A DNA stretch of 64,000 bases from Actinoplanes palleronii (GCF_016862315.1 NZ_BOMS01000033.1:43824-107823), one strand, 5' to 3'. Positions 33,053-42,350 are shown, numbered from the stretch's first letter. Program-made: numbers and translations. The notes: generated by a model from the sequence alone, not told the origin.

Positions 33053-34759
33053 TCAGTGAGCGGGACCGTCGCCGCCTGCCTTGACCCCGGCGGGGTTGCC
33101 GTCGCCGTCAGCGGCGGCCTCACCCTTCGCCTGCGCCGCGTCGGCGGCACGCTGGCCCTGCGCGGACCGCTGGCCGAGCGGGATCTCCGGGAGGAACAGG
33201 ACCACGATCAAGCCGATGATCATGATGCTGAAGGCCATCAGGTAGACCACGTGCACGCTGTCCGAGAAGCCGACCTTGAACGGGTGCGCGATCACGTCGG
33301 TCAGCTTGCCGATGAACGACGTGTCACTGAGCGCGTCACCGCTGGTCGCCTGCTTGAGCAGCTCGGCCTGGCTCGGGTCGGACTGCAGCGCCTGCTGGAA
33401 CTCGGGCGTCTTCTGCGCCGCGGTGAAGCGGTCGGCGATGTTGCCGGGCAGGACGTTGAACAGCACCGACAGGAAGACCGCGGTGCCCAGCGTGCCGCCC
33501 ATCGAGCGGAAGAACGTGACCGCGCCGGTGGCCACGCCGATCTCCCGCGGGGAGACCGCGTTCTGCACCGCGGTGATCATCGGCTGCATGTTGCCGCCCA
33601 GGCCGAGGCCCATCAGCACCATCACCAGCATCGTCCGCCACAGCGGGGTGTCCGCGCCGACCAGGGAGAACAGGAAGAGCGCGATCACCATGAAGGTGCT
33701 GCCGATGATCGGGAAGATCCGGTACCGGCCGGTCCGGGAGATCAGCTGACCGGAGACGATCGAGCCGGCCATGATGCCGAACACGAACGGGATCATCTGC
33801 AGGCCGGCCATGGTGGCCGAGGAGCCCTTGACGATCTGCAGGTACAGCGGGACGGTCATCAGGCCGCCGAACATCGCCATGCCCAGGATGGTGCTGGAGG
33901 CCGCGCCGACCGCGACCGTACGGTTGCCGAACATTCGCAGCGGCAGCAGCGCCTCGTCCTTGTACGCCCGCTCGATGAACACGAAGGCGATGATGCCGAC
34001 CACGCCGACCACGTAGCAGAGGATCGACCGGCCGGAGTCCCAGCCCCAGGTCCGGCCCTGCTCGGCGACGGTCAGCAGCGGCACCAGGCCGACGATCAGC
34101 GCGACCGCGCCCGGCCAGTCGATCCGGTGGCTGACCCGCTGGTGCGGCAGGTGCAGCACCCGGGCCACGACGGCCATCGCCGCGATGCCGATCGGCACGT
34201 TCAGGTAGAACACCCAGCGCCAGCCGTCCACCCAGAGGATCTGGTCCCGGCCGGCGAAGAAGCCGCCCAGGATCGGGCCCAGGACGCTCGCGGTACCGAA
34301 GACGGCCAGGAAGAAGCCCTGGTACTTGGCGCGCTCGCGGGGCGGGACGATGTCGCCGATGATCGCCAGCGCCAGTGACATCAGGCCGCCGGCGCCGATG
34401 CCCTGGATCGCCCGGAACGCGGCGAGCTGGTACATGTCGGTGGAGAGGCCGCAGAGGAACGAGCCGACGATGAAGATGCCGATGGCGAACAGGAAGAACG
34501 GCCGCCGGCCGTAGATGTCGGAGAGCTTGCCGTACAGCGGTGTCGAGATGGTCGACGTGATCAGGAACGCCGTGGTGGCCCAGGCCTGCAGGTCGAAGCC
34601 CTTGAGGTCGTCGGCGATGGTCCGGGTGGCGGTCGCCATGATCGTCTGATCCAGGGCGGCGAGGAACATGCCCATCATCAGGCCGGCGAGGATCGTGAGG
34701 ATCTGCCGATGGGTGAATTCCGCGGCCGAGTCGTCGGCCCGCGGACTGGGGTGGCTCAC
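33053..34759 (-). CDS. DHA2-family multidrug efflux transporter
   Basis: This 568-residue EmrB/QacA-type drug:H+ antiporter has 14 predicted membrane helices. Motif A is GKLSDIYGRRPFF, motif C-like is GPILGGFF, and the N-terminal helix carries FLAALDQTIMATAT (motif D1). The long extracytoplasmic loop near residues 440-490 (QQALQSDPSQAELLKQATSG) and the hydrophilic C-terminal tail are typical. Its ATG overlaps the stop of the MarR gene by four bases, so the two are co-translated. Substrates are unknown but likely hydrophobic toxins. Confidence 0.94.
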   Translation of the reverse strand: MSHPSPRADDSAAEFTHRQILTILAGLMMGMFLAALDQTIMATATRTIADDLKGFDLQAWATTAFLITSTISTPLYGKLSDIYGRRPFFLFAIGIFIVGSFLCGLSTDMYQLAAFRAIQGIGAGGLMSLALAIIGDIVPPRERAKYQGFFLAVFGTASVLGPILGGFFAGRDQILWVDGWRWVFYLNVPIGIAAMAVVARVLHLPHQRVSHRIDWPGAVALIVGLVPLLTVAEQGRTWGWDSGRSILCYVVGVVGIIAFVFIERAYKDEALLPLRMFGNRTVAVGAASSTILGMAMFGGLMTVPLYLQIVKGSSATMAGLQMIPFVFGIMAGSIVSGQLISRTGRYRIFPIIGSTFMVIALFLFSLVGADTPLWRTMLVMVLMGLGLGGNMQPMITAVQNAVSPREIGVATGAVTFFRSMGGTLGTAVFLSVLFNVLPGNIADRFTAAQKTPEFQQALQSDPSQAELLKQATSGDALSDTSFIGKLTDVIAHPFKVGFSDSVHVVYLMAFSIMIIGLIVVLFLPEIPLGQRSAQGQRAADAAQAKGEAAADGDGNPAGVKAGGDGPAH

Positions 34760-35244
34760 GCGATCTCCCGTGGTGGTGCGCCGAGGTCGGTGCGCAGCAG
34801 CGCCTCGACGGAGCTATTGAATTCTTCGAAGAGCTGGGCGAAAGCGTCGACCCGGTCGGCCGGCCAATCGCTCAGCGCCCGCTCCAGCAGGGCGGTGCGG
34901 GCCGATCGCAGGCGCTCACAGGCGTCCACCCCGGTCTCGGTCACCGCCAGCCGGGAGGCTCGGCCGTCCGCCGGATCCGCCTCCCGCCGGGCCAGACCCG
35001 CCTTCACCAGCTGAGCGACCTGTCGGCTGACCGTCGACGGGTCGGACTGCTTGAGCTCGGCGAGGTCGGTCACTCGCATCGGTCCCATCGCACGCAACGG
35101 CAGCAACAGCATCAGCGCGGAGAACTCGGCACCGAGGTCCCCGGTCTTGAGCATGCCCCGGAAACGCGGTCCCATCCGGATCAACCGGATGATTTCGTCG
35201 GACAGCCGTGCGGTGCCGGCCGCGACTTTCTGCTCGTCGTGCAC
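34756..35244 (-). CDS. MarR-family regulator of the efflux pump
   Basis: This 162-residue winged-helix MarR repressor has recognition region VTDLAELKQSDPSTVSRQVA and a wing with READPADGRASRLAVT. It starts with GTG at 35244 behind GAGGACGG and overlaps the efflux gene by ATGA. It should repress its own operon and be released by a phenolic or drug ligand. ACAAGTTGT at 35288-35296, a short palindrome 44 bp upstream, is a candidate half of its operator. Confidence 0.92.
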   Translation of the reverse strand: MHDEQKVAAGTARLSDEIIRLIRMGPRFRGMLKTGDLGAEFSALMLLLPLRAMGPMRVTDLAELKQSDPSTVSRQVAQLVKAGLARREADPADGRASRLAVTETGVDACERLRSARTALLERALSDWPADRVDAFAQLFEEFNSSVEALLRTDLGAPPREIA

Positions 35245-35318
35245 GTGATTGCCGTCCTCATGGGCGCGGGGACAATACGTGTAGGGTACAAGTTGTTGCG
35301 TGGTGAACGCATTTCGGG

Positions 35319-35918
35319 TCAGCGCATCCGCCAGACCCCGGTCCGCAGCTCGCCGGTCTCCTCCAGGTGCACCGGCACCGGCACCACGTACTCGGTGACC
35401 AGCGTGAAGAGTCGCTCCGGGAAGTACCCACGCCCGGGGTCGCCAACCAGCACCGACGCGCCGTTCCGGCGGGCCGCGCGCAACTGCGTGGTCATCTGCG
35501 GGGCGACGATCGGGCTATAGAAGACGTCACCGGCGAGCACCAGCTCCGGCTCGTCCACCCGGTCGGTCAGGGTGAGGCCGTTCGCGGCGGCGTTGCGGTG
35601 CGCGGCGGCGACCGCGTCCGGATCGATGTCGGTGACCGCGACCTGGGCGGCGCCGCACCGGGCGGCGGCGATCGCGGCCACCCCGGAGCCGGTGGCCACG
35701 TCCAGCACCCGGCGGCCGGCCGCCTCGTCCGGATGGTCCAGCAGGTACCGGGCCAGGGCCTGGCCGCCGGCCCAGACGAACGCCCAGAACGGCGGCGGGG
35801 TGTCACTGCGGAACTCGCCGCCGGTCAGGTCGAAGAGCCCGACCGGGGCGGTGACGAGGTGGAGCGAGAGCTCCGGGGCCAGGGGGACCGGCAGCAGAGC
35901 GGTGGGGGCGTCGAGCAC
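35319..35918 (-). CDS. Class I methyltransferase (lysine/L11-type)
   Basis: This 199-residue SAM-dependent methyltransferase resembles the PrmA/ETFB lysine methyltransferase group. It contains FWAFVWAGGQALARYLLD, the SAM-binding RVLDVATGSGVAAIAA, an acidic ribose-binding TDIDPDAVAA and the catalytic-loop-like GDVFYSP. The target could be an electron transfer flavoprotein subunit or a ribosomal protein; the genome context does not decide. It is divergent from the MarR gene only in the sense of a 74-bp gap on the same strand, so it may be a separate unit. Confidence 0.85.
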   Translation of the reverse strand: MLDAPTALLPVPLAPELSLHLVTAPVGLFDLTGGEFRSDTPPPFWAFVWAGGQALARYLLDHPDEAAGRRVLDVATGSGVAAIAAARCGAAQVAVTDIDPDAVAAAHRNAAANGLTLTDRVDEPELVLAGDVFYSPIVAPQMTTQLRAARRNGASVLVGDPGRGYFPERLFTLVTEYVVPVPVHLEETGELRTGVWRMR

Positions 35919-35981
35919 CCGGCGATTGTCCGCCCGGGAGCGCTCGCCCGCTCGGGGTTTATCGGTGTTTCCCGGTCTTTC

Positions 35982-36473
35982 TCAGACCGCGTGGGCCGGC
36001 TCGGCCGGGCGGGCCATCAGGAGCTTGGCGCGGTACTCGGCGCGCAGCGCGGCGGCCCACGGGGTGTTTTCGTCCTCCAGCAGCGGGCGGGAGGCCAGGA
36101 AGGCGGCGGCGGTCAGCGGGCGGGTGGCGCGTTCCGGCGACCGGCCGGCGGCCGCGTCGATCAGCTGATCGAAGGTGGAGACGTCGACCCGGACACGCTC
36201 AGTGTCCAAGTGGTAACGTCCGCGCCGGCCGACGACCACCGAGTCCCGGTCCCGGGCACCCGGCTCCAGAGCGTCGCGCAGCACCTTGAGGTCCGACTTC
36301 ACGGTCGCCGGCGGCGCTCCGACCAGGTCGGACAGCTCCACAAGCGACTGCTCGCCGTGCAGCGCCAGGAGGGCGAGCAGCTGGCGGGGGCGGTCGCCGC
36401 CGAAGTCGTCACCGGCGAGGCGGACGCCACGGGTGCGGACCTCGATGCTGCCGAAGAGCTGGATGTCGTACAT
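35982..36473 (-). CDS. Short SARP-like winged-helix regulator
   Basis: This 163-residue protein opens MYDIQLFGSIEVRTRGVRL, followed by GGDRPRQLLALLALHGEQSL and a recognition helix around PPATVKSDLKVLRDALEPG. This is the trans-reg-C domain of SARP/AfsR regulators. Only a rudiment of the activator (BTAD) domain follows (FDQLIDAAAGRSPERATRPL to the end). It is therefore much shorter than typical SARPs, which have about 250 residues or more. Its ATG lies 214 bp from the divergent NarL-type regulator. Targets are unknown. Confidence 0.8.
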   Translation of the reverse strand: MYDIQLFGSIEVRTRGVRLAGDDFGGDRPRQLLALLALHGEQSLVELSDLVGAPPATVKSDLKVLRDALEPGARDRDSVVVGRRGRYHLDTERVRVDVSTFDQLIDAAAGRSPERATRPLTAAAFLASRPLLEDENTPWAAALRAEYRAKLLMARPAEPAHAV

Positions 36474-36687
36474 GATTCGGAATCGTGTCTTCGGTGAAAC
36501 CCGGCGGCAAGCCCCAATGCGGGGGGTGCCCTCGGCCGAAAGACTGGCTAAGACGACCGCTCGGGTGGCAACCTGGCGTCGCCGCGGTACAACGGTCGCC
36601 TATTGGTAGGGCGGGCGCCGGGCTGGGTAGTCCTTAGACTGCGCGGGGCCCGAAAGGCTTAACCGCTGGATAGAGGATGGTGCACGG

Positions 36688-37347
36688 ATGAGGAACGACG
36701 AGGCGATCCGAGTGCTCGTCGTCGACGGGCATCAAACCTTCGCCGAGCTGCTCGGGCACGCCCTGGCAGGGCAGCCCGACCTGCACTGGGTGGGGCACGC
36801 CCGGACCGGTCAGGAGGCGCTGAGCCTGTCGTCCGAACTGTCGCCGGACGTGATCCTGCTCGATCCGGAACTGTCCGATAGTGACGGCATAGCCATCGCT
36901 CAGTTGATCAGAGTGCGCCAGCCGGACGTGCGTGTGGTGATCCTCACGGCCCGCGAGGACCCGGCGCTGATCGGCCGGGCGACCACGTTCGGCGCGGCCG
37001 GCTTCATCTCCAAGAACGGCGCCCTGGCCGACGTGCTGCACGCGCTGCGCACCGCGCACGGCGGCGGGATGACGGTCTCCACCGACATCATGGCCCGGCT
37101 GCTGCGCAGCACCAGCCCGGCGACCGTGACCAGGGCGAGCAGCGGGCTCACCGCCCGTGAAGACGAGGTGCTGCAGCTGATGGCGGCCGGGCTGGACGCC
37201 CGCGCGGTGGCCCGCCGGCTGGGCATCAGCGTGCACACCTGCCGGGGCTATCAGAAGGCGGTCCTGGCCAAGCTCGGGGCGCACAGTCAGCTCGAAGCGG
37301 TGGCGATCGCGACCCGGCGTGGACTGGTCCGACCTGACCACCGGTAA
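36688..37347 (+). CDS. NarL/LuxR-type response regulator
   Basis: This 219-residue protein has a receiver domain (1-120) and a LuxR-type HTH (about 150-215: SGLTAREDEVLQLMAAGLDA, RLGISVHTCRGYQKAVLAKL). The phosphoacceptor Asp59 and the conserved Lys in FISKNG are present. The acidic pair near residues 13-14 reads DG rather than DD, so one metal-binding acid is missing. Phosphorylation may be weak or the domain may respond otherwise. No histidine kinase lies next to it, so it is an orphan regulator, divergent from the short SARP-like gene. Confidence 0.92.
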   Translation: MRNDEAIRVLVVDGHQTFAELLGHALAGQPDLHWVGHARTGQEALSLSSELSPDVILLDPELSDSDGIAIAQLIRVRQPDVRVVILTAREDPALIGRATTFGAAGFISKNGALADVLHALRTAHGGGMTVSTDIMARLLRSTSPATVTRASSGLTAREDEVLQLMAAGLDARAVARRLGISVHTCRGYQKAVLAKLGAHSQLEAVAIATRRGLVRPDHR

Positions 37348-37449
37348 ATTCCACGATCACGCTGCGATTCCGCTCATCCGCGGAGGCTTGCGATCCGTAT
37401 TGCCTTGCGAGCGCCACGTGACGGCGCTGCAGGGGAGAGGAAATCCGCC

Positions 37450-38868
37450 GTGGACCGTACCGCCATCGACGGCGAGACGCCGGAGCCCGCGAGACAGTCG
37501 CCGGAGCCGACGGGCGACGAACTGCCGCACCGGCGTCCGGCTGACCGTGAACGGATCTATCGTCGTCCGCCCGCGACGGAACCGGCCGAGTCCACCGAGA
37601 GCGGGATGCCGCCCGGGTGGTTCGGTGGCGACGCCGCGCCCGACACGGCGCCGGCGGTGAGCCCTCCGGAGTTCGGGCCCGCTTCGCCGGGTGGACCGGG
37701 GCGCGCCTCGTTCGGTTTCAGCGCCGGGCCGATCAGTGGGAACCGTCCGCTGACCGAGCCGGACGCGAGTGGGCTGCCGATCGTACGGAAGAAGGCCGGT
37801 GACCCGACGCCGACCTCGCCGGCGGCCGGAACCTGGACGGCGCCGGAGGCGGCCGCTCCGCAGACGTCCCGGATGGACACCGCCTTCGGTTCGTGGGAGG
37901 GCACCACCTGGGCGGGCGTCGGCTCGCCGGAGCCACTGCTGCCGCCGCTGCCCGAGCCGGCGCCGTTCGCCCCACCGACGGCTTTCTCGTCGCCCGCGCC
38001 CGCGGCCTTTCCCCAGGGGCCGGTTGCTTCGGAGGCCGCGTCCGCGTACGACGGCCCGTCCCCTTCCTACGCCGGCCCGTCCGCGCTGCGACCGCCGCGC
38101 CGGCAGTCCCGGCTGGTCACGGTCGGGATGACGGTGCTCGGTGTGGTCGCCGTGCTGGTGATCGCGATGACCGGGGTGGTCTTCTACTCCGGGCCGGACT
38201 CCACGGTCAACCAGATGCTGAACCTCGGCGGCAGCGGTAACGGCAACGGCGGCAGCGGCGGCCCGCATACGGTCACCGCGCCGCTCAACGGCCGGACCGC
38301 CGCGGCGTTCGAGATGCTCGCGGCCAGCGACCGGATCAAGGTACGGGTCGGCGACACCGGCGAGGACCTGTTCCGGATCAGTACCCCGGAGGACTCCCCG
38401 GTGCGGCCAAGCCCGCAACTGACCGACGACAGCGTGCGCCTGCAGGTCACCCGGGACGGCGACGGTGCGGACGGCGAGGTGAACGTGGTCCTCTCGCTCA
38501 AGGTGCGCTGGTCGCTGCGCTTCTCCGGGTACGCCGCGGAGCGCGAGGTGGACCTCGGCCAGGGCCAGGTCGACAAGATCGAGGTGGTCGGCGGGACCCG
38601 GCGGGCCGTGATGGCGCTCTCCGCGGCGTCCGGGACGGTGCCCGTGAAGATCACCGGCGGGGTCGAGGAACTGACCCTGACCGCACCGACCGGCAGCCCG
38701 ATCCGGGTCAAGGTCGGTGGCGGGGCGGGGACGGTCACGGCGGGTTCCCGGACACTGCGGGACGTGGCGCCGGGCTCCACACTCACGCCGAAGGACTGGG
38801 ACACCTCGGGGCGGTACGACGTCGAAGCCGCCTCGAAGATCACTCTGCTGAGCGTCGAGACCAGTTGA
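37450..38868 (+). CDS. Single-pass protein with Pro-rich cytoplasmic part and secreted domain
   Basis: I do not recognise this 472-residue protein. Residues 1-215 are Pro/Ala/Gly-rich and likely disordered in the cytoplasm. A membrane helix lies near 222-245 (VTVGMTVLGVVAVLVIAMTG). Outside is a Gly/Asn linker and a beta-rich domain (about 275-472) with repeated strands such as IKVRVGDTGEDLFRI and VKITGGVEELTLTAPTGSPI, which resembles adhesin/DUF4097-like beta-solenoids. I chose GTG 37450 behind GGGGAGAGG. It follows the NarL-type gene by 102 bp. Confidence 0.8.
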   Translation: MDRTAIDGETPEPARQSPEPTGDELPHRRPADRERIYRRPPATEPAESTESGMPPGWFGGDAAPDTAPAVSPPEFGPASPGGPGRASFGFSAGPISGNRPLTEPDASGLPIVRKKAGDPTPTSPAAGTWTAPEAAAPQTSRMDTAFGSWEGTTWAGVGSPEPLLPPLPEPAPFAPPTAFSSPAPAAFPQGPVASEAASAYDGPSPSYAGPSALRPPRRQSRLVTVGMTVLGVVAVLVIAMTGVVFYSGPDSTVNQMLNLGGSGNGNGGSGGPHTVTAPLNGRTAAAFEMLAASDRIKVRVGDTGEDLFRISTPEDSPVRPSPQLTDDSVRLQVTRDGDGADGEVNVVLSLKVRWSLRFSGYAAEREVDLGQGQVDKIEVVGGTRRAVMALSAASGTVPVKITGGVEELTLTAPTGSPIRVKVGGGAGTVTAGSRTLRDVAPGSTLTPKDWDTSGRYDVEAASKITLLSVETS

Positions 38869-38896
38869 GGAACGGGCCCGCGGGGGCCCGTTCCTC
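38867..38896. terminator. Hairpin terminator between convergent genes
   Basis: A 13-bp perfect stem (GAGGAACGGGCCC/GGGCCCGTTCCTC) with a 4-nt loop begins within the stop codon of the upstream gene. No T run follows, as is common in GC-rich actinobacteria. Confidence 0.7.
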
Positions 38897-38907
38897 GGAC
38901 ACTCAGG

Positions 38908-40125
38908 TCAGGACAGCACGCGCAGGCGGACGGTCTGCTCCATGGCGCGCAGCTCCTGCAGCACCTCGTCGCTGTAGCCCTTGCCGATGTCGGTGATCAG
39001 GTAGCCGTACTCGCCGCGGGTGCTCAGCAGCTGGCCCTCGACGTTCACGTTGTGCTCGGCCAGCACCTGGTTGACCTTGGCGAGCACGCCCGGGGTGTTG
39101 ATGTGCACGTGCACGACCCGGTGCAGGCCGGGCTGCTCGGGCAGGACCACGCCGGGCAGGTTGACGCTGAGCGTGGTGTTGCCGTCGATCAGGAACTTGG
39201 CCAGCTTGTTCGCCACGAAGCCGCCGATGTCCGACTGCGCCTCCTCGGTCGAACCACCGATGTGCGGGGTGAGGATCACGTTCGGCAGGCCGCGCAGCTC
39301 GGAGAGGAACTCGTCGCCCCGGCCCTTCGGCTCGACCGGGAACACGTCGACCGCCGCGCCGGCCAGGTGACCGCTGGCCAGCGCGTCACGCAGCGCCAGG
39401 TGGTCGACGACGATGCCGCGGGACAGGTTGAGGAACAGGCTGCCTGGGCGCATCTGCGCGAACTGCTCGGCGCCGAAGAATCCGGCGTTGCCCAGCCGGC
39501 CGTCCACGTGCAGGGTGACGACGTCGCACGTCTCCAGCAGCTCTTCCATGCTGGCGCAGCGGTGCGCGTTGCTCAGCGCGAGCTTGTCGGCGGTGTCGAA
39601 GAACGAGACCGACATGCCGAGGTTCTCGGCGAGCACGGACAGCTGGGTGCCGATGTTGCCGTACCCGACGATGCCCAGGCGCCGTCCGCGGATCTCGTGC
39701 GCGCCGTCCGCGGACTTGTCCCAGACACCGGCGTGCATCAGCGTGTTCTTCTCGGTCAGCCGCCGGGTCAGCGCGATGATCTCGGAGATCGCCAGCTCCA
39801 CCACCGAGCGGGTGTTCGAGAACGGCGCGTTGAAGACCGCGACACCGGAGGCCGAGGCGTGGGTCAGGTCGATCTGGTCGGTGCCGATGCAGAACGCGCC
39901 GATCGCCACCAGGCTGCCCGCGCTCTCCAGCACCTTCGCGGTGACCTTGGTCTTCGAGCGGATGCCGAGGAGGTGCACACCGGAGATGCGCTCGATCAGC
40001 TCGGCCTCGTCCAGCGCGCTGGACACGGACTCCACCTCGAAGCCGTCCTCCTTGAGCCGGGACACCGCATCGGGATGGATGCTCTCCAAGAGCAGGACTC
40101 GCACCTTGGCCTGATCGATCATCAT
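38908..40125 (-). CDS. serA: D-3-phosphoglycerate dehydrogenase
   Basis: This enzyme oxidises 3-phosphoglycerate to phosphohydroxypyruvate with NAD, the first step of serine synthesis. It is the short, E. coli-like form (405 residues) with one C-terminal ACT domain, not the long form with an intervening domain. Landmarks are LGIRSKTKVTAKVLE, the NAD motif GIVGYGNIGTQLSVLA, the active-site region FLNLSRGIVVDHLAL and HIGGSTEEAQ. The ACT domain (about 330-405) holds HINTPGVLAKVNQVLAEHNV and would bind serine. Start could be ATG 40125 (GGAACGGAAG just upstream) or 40137. Confidence 0.95.
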   Translation of the reverse strand: MMIDQAKVRVLLLESIHPDAVSRLKEDGFEVESVSSALDEAELIERISGVHLLGIRSKTKVTAKVLESAGSLVAIGAFCIGTDQIDLTHASASGVAVFNAPFSNTRSVVELAISEIIALTRRLTEKNTLMHAGVWDKSADGAHEIRGRRLGIVGYGNIGTQLSVLAENLGMSVSFFDTADKLALSNAHRCASMEELLETCDVVTLHVDGRLGNAGFFGAEQFAQMRPGSLFLNLSRGIVVDHLALRDALASGHLAGAAVDVFPVEPKGRGDEFLSELRGLPNVILTPHIGGSTEEAQSDIGGFVANKLAKFLIDGNTTLSVNLPGVVLPEQPGLHRVVHVHINTPGVLAKVNQVLAEHNVNVEGQLLSTRGEYGYLITDIGKGYSDEVLQELRAMEQTVRLRVLS

Positions 40126-40485
40126 CTTCCGTTCCATGTTTCGGTAAGGCCGCCCGGGCCGCCACGCCGAAGCCCAGTTCACAGGGCGTCAAGCCTAGTC
40201 CCCTCGGTGGTGAGGGCCGGTGCGGTGTGGGTGAGGTCCCAACAACCGGTCGGTCGTACGGCCGGAGTCGTTCGCCCGGTTCATTCCGCTTGCGGTTAGT
40301 GCAACGCGCGATTCCGGATCCTGGCAGCGTGCTGCGCCGACGGAAACGGATTTCCCGCCGGTTGGGTGGTCCCGGGGTCGGGGGCGCGCTGCGGTCCGGT
40401 GCGGGCGCGGTGTCGCGGCGGCCTCACGGGCGGGACTCGGCTCGTAGCCTGCGGACGGGCGCTCGGTATGCGTACCAAATGGGGG
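40126..40485. other. Intergenic region upstream of serA
   Basis: This stretch holds the serA promoter region; TAGGCT at 40197-40192 on the minus strand is a possible -10 element. The rest, up to the end of the kinase gene at 40486, shows only a small GGTA/TACC repeat at 40467-40478. I see no convincing RNA gene, ORF or terminator in it. Confidence 0.5.
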
Positions 40486-41589
40486 TTATGGGGCGCGGGG
40501 GAGCAGGACGGTGACGTCGAGGCCGCCGGTGTCGCGGGCGTCGGCCTGGACGTCACCGCCGTGCGCGCGGGCGACGGCGCGGACGATGGAGAGGCCGAGT
40601 CCCGCGCCCGGGCCGGCCAGGCGCTCGGTGCGGAAGCGGTGGAACGGCGCGAACAGGCCGGGCACCTCGTAGCGGGGGATGACCGGGCCGGAGTTGGAGA
40701 CGCGCAGCTCCACCCAGCCGTCCGGGCGGGTCAGCGTGGTCACCCGGACCCAGCCGTTCTCCGCGACGTTGTGCCGGACGCCGTTCTCCACCAGGTTCTG
40801 CACCAGGCGCTCGAGCAGCACCGGGTCGCCGAGCACGGCCGCCTCGTGCGGGTCGGCGACCACCTTGACGGTGTCCGAGACGGCCACGTGGTCGACGATG
40901 TCGGCGAGGTCGACGTAGGACCGCTCGGTCACCTCGCGGTCCGAGCGGGCCAGCAGGAGCAGCCCGTCGATCAGCCGGCTGTGCCGGTCGTTGATCGCCA
41001 GCAGCGTGGTGCCGAGCTGGCGGACCTCCGGTGAGACGGTCTCCGGGGTCAGCGCCACCTCGAGCAGCGTGCGGTTCAGGGTCAGCGGGGTGCGCAGCTC
41101 GTGCGACGCGCTGGCGATGAACCGGCGCTGCCCGTCGAACGACCGGTCCAGCCGGGCCAGCATCAGGTCGAACGTGTCGGCGAGCTGTTTGACCTCGTCG
41201 TCCGGCCCGTCCAGGGCGATCCGCTCGTGCAGCCCGCGGTCGGCGGCCGGTGACTCGGCGATCCGGCGGGCGGTCGCGGTGATCTGGTGCAGCGGCTGCA
41301 GCATCCGCCCGGCGATCAGCCAGCCCAGCGCGATGGCCGCGGCGCTGATCACGACGAGGGCGATCGCGCCCTGGGTGAGCACGGTGTGCATGGTGTCCGC
41401 CTGTGTCTCCCGGATCACCGTCTTGAACAGCACGTCGCCGTTCGGTGCCGGGCCGGCGACGTCCTCGCGCTGCATGGAGCCGGCGGCGGTCACCTTGGTC
41501 TGGCCGCCCAGCACGTAGATGGAACCCAGCAGGATCACGCCGGCCAGCAGGAACAGGCCCCCGTAGACGAGGGTGAGCCGGCGTCTCAT
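40486..41589 (-). CDS. HAMP-domain sensor histidine kinase
   Basis: This 367-residue membrane kinase has two membrane helices (about 7-28 and 72-95) that flank a short extracytoplasmic loop of about 43 residues. Then come a HAMP domain, the dimerisation helix with phospho-His163 in SASHELRTPL, and the ATPase domain with NLVENGVRHN and GAGLGLSIV. The small sensor loop suggests sensing within the membrane, as in cell-envelope-stress kinases. It follows its response regulator on the same strand with a 4-base overlap. Confidence 0.94.
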   Translation of the reverse strand: MRRRLTLVYGGLFLLAGVILLGSIYVLGGQTKVTAAGSMQREDVAGPAPNGDVLFKTVIRETQADTMHTVLTQGAIALVVISAAAIALGWLIAGRMLQPLHQITATARRIAESPAADRGLHERIALDGPDDEVKQLADTFDLMLARLDRSFDGQRRFIASASHELRTPLTLNRTLLEVALTPETVSPEVRQLGTTLLAINDRHSRLIDGLLLLARSDREVTERSYVDLADIVDHVAVSDTVKVVADPHEAAVLGDPVLLERLVQNLVENGVRHNVAENGWVRVTTLTRPDGWVELRVSNSGPVIPRYEVPGLFAPFHRFRTERLAGPGAGLGLSIVRAVARAHGGDVQADARDTGGLDVTVLLPRAP

Positions 41590-42242
41590 CGGATCCGATA
41601 CCCCACTCCGGGTTCGTTCAGCACCACCGGCGGGTCGCCCAGCTTGCGGCGGAGCTTGAGGATGGTCATCCGGACGGCGTGGGTGAACGGGTCGGCGTTC
41701 TCGTCCCAGGCCTTCTCCAGCAGCGTCTCCGCCGAGACCGCGGTGCCGTCGGCCCGCAGCAGCTCGGCCAGCACCGCGAACTCCTTGCGGGACAGCGGCA
41801 CGTACCGGCCGTCCCGGTGCACCTCCCGGCGGTACGGGTCGAGGCTGATCCCGGAGCGGCGCAGCACCGGCGGGGCGGCCGGGCGGGCCCGCCGGCCGAG
41901 CGCCGCGACCCGGGCCGACAGCTCCCGGAACGCGAACGGCTTCGGCAGGTAGTCGTCGGCGCCCAGGGAGAGCCCGGTGACCCGGTCGTCGACACCGGCC
42001 GCCGCGGTCAGCATCAGCACCCGGATGCCGGCGTTGCGCTCGGCCAGCACCTGGCAGACCTTGTCGCCGTGCACCACCGGCACGTCCCGGTCCAGCACCA
42101 CCACGTCGTAGTCGTTCACGTCGATCCGCTCCAGGGCGGACCCGCCGTCATAGACGACGTCCACCGCGTGCGCCTCGTGCCGCAGGCCCTGCGCCACCGC
42201 GTCGGCCAGCAGCGGTTCGTCCTCCACCACCAGGATCCGCAT
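41586..42242 (-). CDS. OmpR-family response regulator
   Basis: This 218-residue regulator has a receiver domain with acidic pocket EDE at 7-9, phospho-Asp51 in VVVLDRDVP and Lys in YLPKPFAF. A winged-helix DNA-binding domain follows (PLSRKEFAVLAELLRADG, VRMTILKLRRKLGD). It pairs with the kinase encoded downstream and is divergent from the export operon at 42367, which it probably controls through the repeats at 42266-42281. Confidence 0.95.
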   Translation of the reverse strand: MRILVVEDEPLLADAVAQGLRHEAHAVDVVYDGGSALERIDVNDYDVVVLDRDVPVVHGDKVCQVLAERNAGIRVLMLTAAAGVDDRVTGLSLGADDYLPKPFAFRELSARVAALGRRARPAAPPVLRRSGISLDPYRREVHRDGRYVPLSRKEFAVLAELLRADGTAVSAETLLEKAWDENADPFTHAVRMTILKLRRKLGDPPVVLNEPGVGYRIR

Positions 42243-42265
42243 GACTCCATAGTGGCCCCGCCGGC

Positions 42266-42350
42266 CGTCAACTCGGCGTCATCGTTTTCCGTGACGCCCG
42301 GGAAATGCCGCGCTCGCTCTACTTCGGTGCGTGGCGGCCGGACGGCCGCC
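42266..42350 (+). promoter_or_regulatory. Candidate response-regulator site and leader hairpin
   Basis: CGTCA occurs at 42266-42270 and 42277-42281, an 11-bp direct repeat as expected for an OmpR-type dimer. Further down, a perfect 7-bp stem GGCGGCC/GGCCGCC (42333-42339 and 42344-42350) sits directly before the SD of the lipoprotein gene and could influence its translation. Confidence 0.45.

Noticed and set aside
40183..40485. Possible T-box or riboswitch leader ahead of serA
   Set aside because: No conserved T-box core or terminator/antiterminator pair could be found, only a possible -10 box.
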